From an uncultured bacterium (GTDB taxonomy: Bacteria > Bacillota > Clostridia > UBA1381), in the NCBI GenBank assembly GCA_905215805.1, contig CAJMRL010000025.1, positions 1 through 34,035 on the forward strand: a stretch of 34,035 nucleotides of DNA. The letters are read 5' to 3'. The position numbers and the translations under genes are program-made. The notes beneath the pieces are model-generated. The model made no database searches, was not told the origin of the DNA, and was given only the letters and a program-made list of their open reading frames with translations. Every line of letters begins with the position of its first letter. The first letter of the stretch is position 1. This document shows positions 8,341 to 18,000 of this stretch, piece by piece.

Positions 8341-9426
8341 ATGAGTAGAGTTTATAACTTTTCAGCAGGTCCGTCGATGCTCCCGGAAGAGGTGCTTAAG
8401 ACGGCACAGAAAGAAATGCTTGAATATGGGGATGCGGGCATGTCAGTTATGGAAATGTCCCATCGTTCAAAAGATTTTGATGATATTATAAAAGATGCTG
8501 AAAAGCTTGTCAGAGAATTGATGAACGTACCTGATAATTATAAAGTTATGTTCCTTCAGGGGGGCGGTTCAACACAGTTTGCTATGGTTCCAATGAATTT
8601 GGGTGTAAATAAAAAAGCTGCGGATTATATAATAACAGGTCAATGGGCGAAAAAAGCTGCGGAAGAAGCTGAAAAATTTATAAAGGTCAATCGTGTAGCT
8701 TCCTCGGCAGATAAGACTTTTTCATATATTCCGAAAGTAAAAAAGGAAGATTTTTCATCTAAGGACGATGTAGACTATTGCTATATCTGCTATAACAATA
8801 CAATTTACGGAACACGCTATACAAAGCTTCCCGAAACAGAGGCGACTTTGGTTGCGGATATCTCGTCATGTGCAATGTCGGAGGTTATTGATGTTTCTAA
8901 ATTTGGTCTTTTGTTTGCAGGTGCTCAGAAGAATCTTGGACCGGCAGGTGTTGTTCTTGTAATTGCTCGTGAAGATCTAATCGGTGAACCGATGGAAGGA
9001 ACTCCTACAATGCTGACATATAAAACTCATGCTGATAAGGGTTCGCTTTACAATACACCTCCGACATATGCAATTTATATTTTCAAGCTTGTGCTTGAGT
9101 GGATAAAGTCAAAGGGAGGAATAGCAGAGCTTCAGAAGATCAATGAAGCAAAGGCTAAGATCTTGTATGATTTCCTTGATTCGTCAAAGCTGTTTAAGGG
9201 AACTGTAGTTCCGGAGGATCGTTCTTTGATGAATGTTCCGTTTGTTACAGGCGATAAGGATCTTGATGCAAAGTTTGTAAAAGAGGCAACAGCAGCAGGA
9301 CTGGTAAATCTTAAAGGTCACAGAACTGTAGGCGGAATGAGAGCTTCTATTTATAATGCAATGCCTATTGAAGGCGTTCAGAAGCTCGTAGATTTCATGC
9401 GCGAGTTTGAAAAGAATAATTCATAA
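8341..9426 (+). CDS. serC: phosphoserine aminotransferase
   Basis: This 361-aa fold-type I PLP enzyme converts 3-phosphohydroxypyruvate and glutamate to phosphoserine. The N-terminus VYNFSAGPSMLPEEVL is diagnostic for SerC. The PLP-binding lysine is K197 in FAGAQKNLGPAG, and HRTVGGMRASIYNAMP near the C-terminus is the family's substrate/phosphate region. A strong SD, GGAGGT, lies about 8 bases before ATG. serA follows after a 23-base gap, so the two enzymes for consecutive steps of serine synthesis are co-transcribed. Confidence 0.97.
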   Translation: MSRVYNFSAGPSMLPEEVLKTAQKEMLEYGDAGMSVMEMSHRSKDFDDIIKDAEKLVRELMNVPDNYKVMFLQGGGSTQFAMVPMNLGVNKKAADYIITGQWAKKAAEEAEKFIKVNRVASSADKTFSYIPKVKKEDFSSKDDVDYCYICYNNTIYGTRYTKLPETEATLVADISSCAMSEVIDVSKFGLLFAGAQKNLGPAGVVLVIAREDLIGEPMEGTPTMLTYKTHADKGSLYNTPPTYAIYIFKLVLEWIKSKGGIAELQKINEAKAKILYDFLDSSKLFKGTVVPEDRSLMNVPFVTGDKDLDAKFVKEATAAGLVNLKGHRTVGGMRASIYNAMPIEGVQKLVDFMREFEKNNS

Positions 9427-9449
9427 TTATATTGGAGGAGCTTTTTATA

Positions 9450-10601
9450 ATGTATAAAATAATGACATTAAATAAAATCGCTAAATGCGGACTTGATCGC
9501 TTGGGCGATAATTATACTATTACAGACGATGAAAAAGCTGATGTTGACGGAATAATTCTCAGAAGCTTTAAAATGCACGATATGGAGCTCCCTGCATCAT
9601 TGAAGGCCGTAGCTCGTGCAGGTGCAGGTACAAATAATATTCCAATAGATAAATGTACAGAAAAGGGTATAGCTGTATTTAACACTCCCGGAGCAAATGC
9701 GAATGCTGTTAAAGAGCTTGTTATTGCAGGCATGCTCCTTGCGTCAAGAGATATTATAGGCGGAAGTGTATGGGCAAATACTCTTACAGGAGATGACGCT
9801 GCAAAGCAGGTAGAAAAAGGCAAATCTAATTTTGCAGGACATGAAATTATGGGCAAGACTTTGGGTGTTATAGGTCTTGGAGCAATAGGTATTCTTGTTG
9901 CTAACGCAGCAATTTCTCTTGGAATGGATGTAATCGGATATGATCCGTATCTTTCTGTAAATAATGCATTAAAGCTTTCGAGACATGTAAGATGCGTTAA
10001 TGATCCAAGTTTGGTATATGCCGAAGCTGATTTTGTTACAGTCCATGTTCCTCTTATGGATTCAACAAAAAATACTATTAATGCTGAAACAATATCGCAG
10101 ATGAAAGATGGAGTAGTTATTTTGAACTTCGCAAGAGGTGGTTTGGTTGACAATGACGCTATAAAAGCAGCTCTTGAAAGCGGTAAGGTTGCGAAGTACG
10201 TTGTAGATTTCCCGGATTCATCAGTTTTAAACGTAAAGAATATAATAGCGATTCCGCATTTGGGCGCTTCCACAGAGGAGTCAGAGGATAATTGTGCTAA
10301 GATGGCAGCCGATGAGATAAAGGACTATCTCGAAAACGGCAATGTTGTAAATTCAGTAAACTTCCCGAATTGTTCTTTACCAACAGGCTCAGTAGGAAGA
10401 ATTGCGATTTTACATAAGAATGTTCCGAGTGTTATTGCGAAATATACAGATGCTCTTACATCTGTTAATATTTCAGATATGGTAAATAAATCAAAAGGTG
10501 AGCTTGCATATACAATAATTAATACCGATCACGAAATTCCTGCAAGCGTTGTAGAAAAAATAGAGGCAATGGATACAGTAATGTTTGCAAGAACATTTTG
10601 A
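9450..10601 (+). CDS. serA: D-3-phosphoglycerate dehydrogenase
   Basis: The 383-aa NAD-dependent dehydrogenase carries out the first committed step of serine synthesis. It shows GVIGLGAIG (dinucleotide loop), NFARGGLVDNDAI (substrate Arg region) and IPHLGASTEESEDNCA with the catalytic His. The C-terminus (SVGRIAILHKNVPSVIAKYT to the end) is a short ACT-type domain, the usual place for serine feedback inhibition. I start at ATG 9450 because GGAGGAG lies 9 bases upstream; an in-frame TTG at 9432 lies before that SD. The enzyme acts with SerC encoded just upstream. Confidence 0.95.
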   Translation: MYKIMTLNKIAKCGLDRLGDNYTITDDEKADVDGIILRSFKMHDMELPASLKAVARAGAGTNNIPIDKCTEKGIAVFNTPGANANAVKELVIAGMLLASRDIIGGSVWANTLTGDDAAKQVEKGKSNFAGHEIMGKTLGVIGLGAIGILVANAAISLGMDVIGYDPYLSVNNALKLSRHVRCVNDPSLVYAEADFVTVHVPLMDSTKNTINAETISQMKDGVVILNFARGGLVDNDAIKAALESGKVAKYVVDFPDSSVLNVKNIIAIPHLGASTEESEDNCAKMAADEIKDYLENGNVVNSVNFPNCSLPTGSVGRIAILHKNVPSVIAKYTDALTSVNISDMVNKSKGELAYTIINTDHEIPASVVEKIEAMDTVMFARTF

Positions 10602-10623
10602 TATTAAATATTAATCTTATTAT

Positions 10624-10664
10624 AAGGCTAAAATTTGGTTTTCCAATTTTAGCCTTTAATTTTT
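10624..10664 (+). terminator. intrinsic terminator after serA
   Basis: AAGGCTAAAATTTGG pairs with CCAATTTTAGCCTT (one bulge), loop TTTT, followed by TTAATTTTT. Confidence 0.88.
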
Positions 10665-10709
10665 ATATAATCTTATATTACATATATTTAAATGTTGGAG
10701 GCTAATAAA

Positions 10710-12068
10710 TTGAAAATCGATAAACATTCTGAAACACCAATATATATGCAGATATATAACAATATCGTTGATGAAATCATAAATGGATATCTTATACCGG
10801 AAGAAAGGCTTCCATCACGCCGTAAATTATGTGAGGAGCTGGGAATAGCTCAGAGGACAGTGGAAAATGCATATCAAAAATTGGTTGCAGACGAATATGT
10901 AGTTTCACGTCCCAAAAGCGGCTATTTTGTTTCTAACAATAGAGTATGGGATGAAGAACAGCAGATTATTAAGAGCCGTATATATAATTTTAGTACCAAC
11001 GGAGTAGAAACCTCCAAACTGCCGTTTGAAGTTTGGGCAAAGCTTTTAAGGAATACTGTCAGGGAAGACAGGGGGTTGTTTCAACACGGTGAAAAAGCAG
11101 GAGAATGGTGTTTGAGAAAGAGCATACGGCGAATGCTTTTCAGAACTCAGGGTATAAAATGCCGGACTGAACAAATAATTATAGGTCCCGGTGCAGAAGA
11201 TTTGCTGCGTGATTTACTTATACTTTTAGCATACAACAGCAAGGTTCTATTGAACAACTATTATTATTACCGTGTGTATAATGTGATAAAAAATATTCAT
11301 ATGAATATTGAATATATAACTAACGGACCAAACGGAATATATATTGATGAGCTAAAAAAACAAAATAGAGGAATATTATTTCAAAGCCCCACACACGATT
11401 TGCCGACTTGTGTAACTCTTTCTGAAGAGAGAAGACGTGAAATTGTTGACTGGCTCGGTGACGGAAGGTATGTTATAGAAAATTCTGATGACAATAGTTA
11501 TCAGTATGGAAAAAATGCTAAGACACTTTGGCAATTAGCCGGAGGAAAGAATGTAATATATCTCGGAAGTTTTTCAAAAACAATAGCTCCTTCAATGAAA
11601 ATAGGTTATATAATTGCGCCGGATGAGATAGTACAGTTATGGTTTAAGGAAAAGCGTTTTTATTCAAATCGTGTTTCGCGTGTAGAGCAGGTAACGCTTT
11701 CTAAATTCATTGATTTAGGGCATTATGAACGACATGTAAATTATATGCGTGATATTTATCGTGAAAAAACTGCAGCATTTAAGAAGGCGGTTAATAATTC
11801 TAAAATGGGAAAAAACTGTGTAATTACAGGCGATGATGCGGGAATGTACTGTCTTATGAAATGTAATATAGCACTTGAAGAAGAACAGGCAAACAAAATA
11901 TTGTCTGAACACGGTATAAAGCTTAGCCCTTTGAACGGAAGTATTCATGATAAGTCAAGAGCAACCTTTCCTCAAAATACATATATAGTCGGATACGGAG
12001 ATATGACCATTTCGCAAATACGAGAAGGAGTTAAACTTTGGTCAGAGCTTTGGGAAAAATATTTATAA
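10710..12068 (+). CDS. MocR-type regulator: GntR HTH plus aminotransferase-like domain
   Basis: The 452-aa protein (from TTG 10710) begins TPIYMQIYNNIVDEIINGYL...LPSRRKLCEELGIAQRTVENAYQKLV, a GntR winged helix. It is followed by a fold-type I aminotransferase domain with the PLP lysine K290 in GSFSKTIAPSMKIGY. In MocR regulators such as GabR and PdxR this domain senses PLP and an amine. The usual EDDY motif is here ENSD (257-260), so the residue that normally contacts the PLP ring nitrogen is Asn258. I prefer TTG 10710 because GGAGG is 8 bases upstream; the ATG at 10692 lies before that SD. The pectinase region follows at 12.1 kb, so it may control those genes. Confidence 0.88.
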   Translation: MKIDKHSETPIYMQIYNNIVDEIINGYLIPEERLPSRRKLCEELGIAQRTVENAYQKLVADEYVVSRPKSGYFVSNNRVWDEEQQIIKSRIYNFSTNGVETSKLPFEVWAKLLRNTVREDRGLFQHGEKAGEWCLRKSIRRMLFRTQGIKCRTEQIIIGPGAEDLLRDLLILLAYNSKVLLNNYYYYRVYNVIKNIHMNIEYITNGPNGIYIDELKKQNRGILFQSPTHDLPTCVTLSEERRREIVDWLGDGRYVIENSDDNSYQYGKNAKTLWQLAGGKNVIYLGSFSKTIAPSMKIGYIIAPDEIVQLWFKEKRFYSNRVSRVEQVTLSKFIDLGHYERHVNYMRDIYREKTAAFKKAVNNSKMGKNCVITGDDAGMYCLMKCNIALEEEQANKILSEHGIKLSPLNGSIHDKSRATFPQNTYIVGYGDMTISQIREGVKLWSELWEKYL

Positions 12069-12071
12069 CTG

Positions 12072-12206
12072 GTATACACATTTTTTTAGTGATTGGCACT
12101 ATACAAATTTTTGGCTTTAAGTTATAATATATTTAACGATTTATTAACAGCATTTGTACAATTTTTTTAGCGGACATAAAAAATTGTACAAATACAATTT
12201 TTTAAG
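12072..12206 (+). repeat. repeated TATACA/T-run motifs and 16-bp inverted repeat upstream of the pectinase
   Basis: A motif of the form (T/A)(A/G)TACA(A/C)A-T5 to T7-(A/G)G recurs at 12072-12089, 12099-12114, 12154-12170 and 12191-12206. In addition ATTTGTACAATTTTTT (12152-12167) and its perfect reverse complement (12178-12193) form a hairpin with a 10-nt loop, ending just before the SD. A TATAAT at 12123-12128 has only a weak -35 (TATACA, 17 bp away) lying inside the second repeat, which suggests an activator-dependent promoter. No ORF is in this 149-bp gap. Confidence 0.65.
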
Positions 12207-12217
12207 GAGGAATTCTT

Positions 12218-15064
12218 GTGGTAAATAAACGAATTACTGCTCTTTTATCGGCGGTTACACTGATGTCCACAATGCTTGTTCCAATAGAAGTGTCGTATGC
12301 AGAAGAAACTGTTCTTAGTGTGGGTGCAGATAAGCAGTATAAGACAATTTGTGAGGCTGTTGAAGCAGCTAAGGATTTAAATCCAAAGGACGAGAACAGC
12401 AGAGTAACTATTAATGTAGATCCAGGCGATTATGAGGAACAGGTTGTTTTTGATAATCTAAAATACATTACTTTGCAGCAGACGCCCGATACAGAAGGTC
12501 AAGTTAACCTTCATTGGTATTACTGTACGGGTTATGCAGCGTCCAATGTGGACTTGACCGGCTCATACAATCCAACTATTGACTGGACGGCTGATTCTAC
12601 ATGGACAGGTCCTGACAGCACGGACAGCCTGACCAGATACACACTTGGTCAAAAAATAGATGCGGGTACAACAATTACATATTATGATTTAAACGGTGAA
12701 AAGCATTCCGATACAGTAAGCAGAGAAATGTATCTCGGTGATACAGGCGGACTTGATAAAATGGCTGCTCTTATTATAAGGAACAAATCTGAAAATATTA
12801 CAGTTAAGGATTTACATATAGTAAACAGTGTTCCGGTTATGGTAACTACGGGACAAAAGGACGCACATCTCACACCATGTGAGAATTATCCGAATCTACC
12901 TGAGCGCTACAGTAATGCGCTTACCGTTTGTACAGAGGATACACCGGAGATTAAGCCTTCAGCTGATATATACAGCAGTAACGGTCAGGTAGATATAACA
13001 AAATATAGAAAGGCTGTTGAAGAAGGTACTATCTTCTCGGCCGGAGAAAGCGTATGGCTTTCACGTTCCGGGGTATTTAATGAGAGAGGTCATGCAGTTT
13101 CGGTTTATGATGGCGATAAAATTATATTTGACAGTATTTCACTCAGAAGCGGTCAAGACTCTTTGTTTGCATCAGGCGGAAGAATTTATTTTAATAACTG
13201 CAATTTAATTGGAGGAACGGATTATATATATGGCGGAGCTACAGCAGTATTCAATAACTGTAAGCTTGGATTTGAAGGCTTTTCGGATAGAGTATACGGT
13301 TCTCCTTTAGCAACGCCGAGTACCCCTGCAAACAGAAAGTACGGATACCTATTCTTCAATTGTACAATTTATAACGTGCGCGAGAATGCCGGCATATCAA
13401 ATTTTGGCGGTCCTTGGGGGTCATCCGGACAGGCAACCTACTATAATACCATTTTGGATGATAACGCTACAATAGGTAAATCAGGTTTGGTTATTGATCC
13501 CCTTGGCTGGCGCAGATTCGGAGCGGAGGAAGGCAAAGGACGTCTGTATGAATATGGAACGAAGAACATAAGCGGTTCTCCTGTCGATCTTTCAGAGCGT
13601 ATTGTAAACCTTTCTGAAGAGGAAGGCGGTACAGGTATGGGTACTGTACTTGATCAGTGGCAGATACTTGAATTTAATCCGAGAAATTATTTTACAGCTG
13701 AAAATGGCGGATGGTCAGAGGATTGGGATCCGATGAATTTTGCTCAGCAATATCTCTTACAGGTTGATACTGAAATAAATAATACAACAATTAACATTCC
13801 TGAGGGAGATGATACAGTAATAGATCTTCCGAATCCTTCTGATTCCAATATTGAATTCCATTGGGTAAGTACGTCTACAAACGCGGTTGTATCGGATGAT
13901 AAAAAAACTATAACTGTTATACGTCCGGCGGCAGGAGAAGAACAGATTGAGACATCTTTGATGCTTTATGCGAGAGATAAGACGACCGGTTATGGAGATA
14001 AAAAAGAAATTCCTGTAACTATCGCACCGACAACAAATACAACAGATGTGTTTGATATGCCTGTAACTATTGAACAGTCTGTGAATACAGAAAATACATA
14101 CACTGTTACAGTTAAAAAGAACGGAGCTTTAATTAAAGAACAGGAAATTAATGTTGAAAACGGTAAAAATACAGCATCAGCAGTTATTGAGAATATTCCG
14201 GCAAGTGTAGATGGGATTGATTATGAAGTAGAAGTTGTATCAAAAAGTAATGACTTTACAGTTGTTGTTCCGGAGGACGGAAAGACATCGGTAAAGGGTA
14301 TTACGGGCGGAGAGGTTGAACTTAATGTAAAATCTCAAAAACTTGAGGATAAAAATATCACTATTAATAAAACAACTTCAGCCGCTGATGGAGATCAAAT
14401 TTACGATATTATAGCACTTGCAAAAGAAAGCGGAGCATCTGAGGGTATTACATCATCAGATATAATCAGTATTGAATTTGATGTAGATGTAGATGATAAA
14501 ATGTCAGCATATAGCTATATAGATATTTCATCAGCGACTCCCAGTAAAACAAACGGAGCTGTACCGGAGAGATTTTCACTGATAAGGATCAATCATTCAT
14601 GGCATCAGTTAGACGCTGTTGATAATGCGCAGGCATTCACCGGCACTTCAAGCAATGAACATCAGCTATTAAATATTACAGGTAAATTTGAGAAAATTTA
14701 TCCGGCACAAAATCATGTCAAGCTTACCATTGATTATAAAGCCAAAACTGTAACAATTGACGGTTTGGATAACGGGGGAACATATAAGAGCACAACACCA
14801 TTTACTTTTGCTTCATTCCCTGAACAGGCAGAAAAAGGTAAACTTAATATAGGAATATTCGTCGGCAACAAAAATGACAAGTATATAATTTCCAATATTA
14901 ATGTAGGATATAAAGATGTTGTAACAGATGATCCGAGTCCAACAGAGAACCCAACGGAGAACCCGACAGAAAAGCCGACGGTAAAACCAATAACAACACC
15001 TGACCCAACAGCTTCTCCGATTACAGAAAAAAATGATAGTAAGCGCGGAAAAAGCAAATGGTAA
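12218..15064 (+). CDS. secreted pectinesterase (CE8) module protein, 5' part of a split gene
   Basis: Starts at GTG with AAGGAGG 7 bases upstream. Residues 1-28 are a signal peptide (positive N-terminus, hydrophobic core, SYAEE). The pectinesterase domain spans about 30-470 with SGQDSL (D314) and IGGTDYIYGG (D335), the two catalytic Asps of family CE8, which removes methyl esters from homogalacturonan. The motif normally LGRPW is FGGPW at 396-400, so the usual Arg is Gly398. Beta-sandwich segments follow (about 520-700), then a module ending ISNINVGYKD and a PT-rich linker (DPSPTENPTENPTEKPT). Reading frame is lost just after the linker at an A7 tract; the next ORF continues the protein. Confidence 0.85.
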   Translation: MVNKRITALLSAVTLMSTMLVPIEVSYAEETVLSVGADKQYKTICEAVEAAKDLNPKDENSRVTINVDPGDYEEQVVFDNLKYITLQQTPDTEGQVNLHWYYCTGYAASNVDLTGSYNPTIDWTADSTWTGPDSTDSLTRYTLGQKIDAGTTITYYDLNGEKHSDTVSREMYLGDTGGLDKMAALIIRNKSENITVKDLHIVNSVPVMVTTGQKDAHLTPCENYPNLPERYSNALTVCTEDTPEIKPSADIYSSNGQVDITKYRKAVEEGTIFSAGESVWLSRSGVFNERGHAVSVYDGDKIIFDSISLRSGQDSLFASGGRIYFNNCNLIGGTDYIYGGATAVFNNCKLGFEGFSDRVYGSPLATPSTPANRKYGYLFFNCTIYNVRENAGISNFGGPWGSSGQATYYNTILDDNATIGKSGLVIDPLGWRRFGAEEGKGRLYEYGTKNISGSPVDLSERIVNLSEEEGGTGMGTVLDQWQILEFNPRNYFTAENGGWSEDWDPMNFAQQYLLQVDTEINNTTINIPEGDDTVIDLPNPSDSNIEFHWVSTSTNAVVSDDKKTITVIRPAAGEEQIETSLMLYARDKTTGYGDKKEIPVTIAPTTNTTDVFDMPVTIEQSVNTENTYTVTVKKNGALIKEQEINVENGKNTASAVIENIPASVDGIDYEVEVVSKSNDFTVVVPEDGKTSVKGITGGEVELNVKSQKLEDKNITINKTTSAADGDQIYDIIALAKESGASEGITSSDIISIEFDVDVDDKMSAYSYIDISSATPSKTNGAVPERFSLIRINHSWHQLDAVDNAQAFTGTSSNEHQLLNITGKFEKIYPAQNHVKLTIDYKAKTVTIDGLDNGGTYKSTTPFTFASFPEQAEKGKLNIGIFVGNKNDKYIISNINVGYKDVVTDDPSPTENPTENPTEKPTVKPITTPDPTASPITEKNDSKRGKSKW

Positions 15065-18000
15065 TACAATAGTTAAGTTGGCAAATATTACAGATGGGAT
15101 TGTAATTGGTGCAGAATATGAAAATGAAAGATTTACAGCTATGAAAACTACAGAAATCAAGGACGGAACAGCAATTTTTGAAGGATTTGAAGCTGATAAG
15201 GTATTTGTATGGGATTCATTAGAGAACATGACTCCGGTATGTCCGGCAAAAACAGTTGTTGCAGTTTCCTCAACTATGAACCCGACCGAAATGCCGATAC
15301 AGTCTTCTGCACCGTCTTCTACAAACAGACCGTTAGATGAAACGGTTGTTATAGACTTTACTGCAATGACAAGTGTGCCGGTATATAGCAAAGAGGACGG
15401 ACAGGGATTTATTTCTAAATCCAATGCAATTATGCCGGCGGGATATGAACGTGAAGTTGCGCCGACCGATAAAATCGCGATATCATCAGAGGGCGCAAAG
15501 ATTACAGAGTCAGACGGTTTGTACTTGCATAATAAAACAAACAATGATGATGGTGATGATTATAATTACGGAGGTCTAATTTATAGAATAGACACCGGTG
15601 CGGCAGGTGCATATCATCTTGAGGTTGAGATTACGGGTACAAGCTCGAATACACGAGTAGCGCCTACAGGTATGGACGGTTCCGATCTTACAAAAACATC
15701 AAATTGGGATAATGCCAATATGGTTCCGAGAACAGTAAGCGCGGTTTGGTCGAATAATATATGGTCATATGATTTTGCAACAGGTGAGGACTTTATTGAA
15801 ATTGAAATTGAACCCTCAACTCTGCCGACCGCATCGGATCCTCAAACTGTAGGGGTAAAGAAAATTACAATTACGCCTATTGAAATTAATAAAAAAGAAA
15901 ATAAACCTACGATTCATATTCTGGGAGATTCTACACAGAAAACATATACGTTTAATGAAACAATCAGTTCATGGGGACAGACTCTTGGAAATTATTTTGA
16001 TAAGAGCAAAGTAAATGTAATAAATTACTCTATGGGCGGACGTGCAATGAAGAGCAATTATACCGAGGGACGTTTTGATGAAGTTCTAATAAGAGGCAGA
16101 CAAGGTGATTTTGTATTTATTCATTCGGCACATAACGACGAAACAGTCAGCACAAACAGATTTTCCAGAGGAGCCGGATCAGTGAAAGACGATCTCGCAG
16201 CCAACAATGAAAATTATAACAGATGGCTTGATATGTATGTTGAAGCAATCAAGGCTCGAGGCATGATTCCGGTGCTTGTCACGGCTATGCCAAGAACCGG
16301 TTCGGGAAGATATAGTGAAAGCGATTTGAAGCCAAACGGATTTAATCCAGATTCACCGGGGAATATGAGAGCAAAGGCTGCATCTGACAGCAGTGTTGGA
16401 CTTGTAGAGCTTTACGAAGGAGCAAAAGAATATATTGACTCGCTTGACCCAAAAGAAGTAAATTATATATATAATATGATTGAAGCAGGCGAAACACCGG
16501 CTAATAATTCTGCAAACGGAGCAAACAGCGACGGAACACATTACCGAGAGTCAGCTGCAAAGCAATGGTGTCGTATAATGCTTCAAAGTATATATGATCA
16601 ATCCGTAGCTTCAGAGGACATATATACAGACAGAGATATTATGAAGGAACTTGTCTCATATATGCCTCAGGAAGTAGTAGATGCAGCTAAAACAGGAGAC
16701 TGGTCTGCTGTTTTCCCGGAGATGGCTTTGGATGTAAGTGCTGTCGGTGTTGTTCCAGAAGCTCAAAAACAGGCAGAGGAAAACTATTATTACAGAACAT
16801 CAATAGAAAAGGCATTGCAGCTTGGGCTTTTGCATAAAGACAGTTCAAATCTATTTAAGCCTACACAGACAATCACTGTGGGAGAATTTGCAAGGGGAAT
16901 TGAAAAAGCGTTCGGTTTAGAAGAAAACAGCCTTACAAGCTACAACAAGACATATGCAGAGCTTAGCGGTCTATCAAGTCTTTCGAGTGCTGAAAATGAG
17001 ATATTTGAAACTGTAAGTTTGTCAAATGACTCAACAGTAGATGAATCCGGCGAGGGTACTACAGCAATCACTGTAGAACAGCCCGAAGGAGGTACGGTAA
17101 CTGTATATAATGAAAGCGCCTATCATACAGCTACAGCCGATATGAGCGGAAGTGAAAATTCGCTGGAGCAGATAGCCGATAATGATTATTTTATGATTAC
17201 AGCTCCGGAAAATATAAAGGGCGGTACTGATAAATCAGGAGTGTTTGCGTCAAACGCAGAGATTTCGACCGGATATATCGAAACTGCCATGACATCATCG
17301 ATTAAAGATAAGTATATGGTTTATACGGCTAAGGAATCCGGTATATTGACCCTGTATCTTAGATTCGTAGGAAATAAAGTAATAGCTTGCGAAGATGCGG
17401 AAAGCGGTCAGATTAAACAGATATATATCAATAATGAAATAGAAGCCGGAAGCAGCGATAATATTTATGGAACTGTAACGTTCGATGTTGAAAAAGGTAA
17501 AACATATAAATTATACTCTCAGGGAGGAACATCAAGAATATTCGGTGTTCAGTATGCGTCAACGGATTATCCGCAGAGTACGTCAAAGCTTTATGCCGGT
17601 GAAGGCGATACTATAAGAGTGGTTGCTTTTGCTAATGAGGGATATGTAAATGATTCGATTATAATAAACGGCAGTGCAGTGAGTACATCGAAAGAGTACA
17701 AATTTACATTGGAAGGTGACACCACTGTAACAGCAAGTTTTACACAGGAACCGTCGCTGGTTGAAACGACAATAGTAGCAAGTGATGCGACTCTTACAAG
17801 AGAGGTAATGGGAGCAATTCTTTATGATGCCTATCAGATGGCTGATAAAACAATAATGTCCCAGTATATGAGCCAAAATGGGGGAGTGCCATCACCTGAT
17901 GACCCGAATTATGATCCTAACATAAAGTATGAAGGTTCACCATATATTCCGCTTACCGGATGGGGAGTTTTGACGGATAAAGAAGATCTTTCAGATGATC

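Noticed and set aside
9512..10273. - strand ORF of 253 codons
   Set aside because: It lies wholly inside serA, has no start signals and has low-complexity composition; it is a shadow of serA.
14935..14990. Short tandem repeat in DNA
   Set aside because: It is the coding sequence of a PT-rich linker (PTENPTENPTEKPT), an ordinary interdomain linker, not a separate repeat element.
14813..15544. Long - strand ORF of 243 codons across the split point
   Set aside because: It is antisense to the pectinase and acetylesterase modules, has no SD or family pattern, and is explained as a shadow of the + strand frames.
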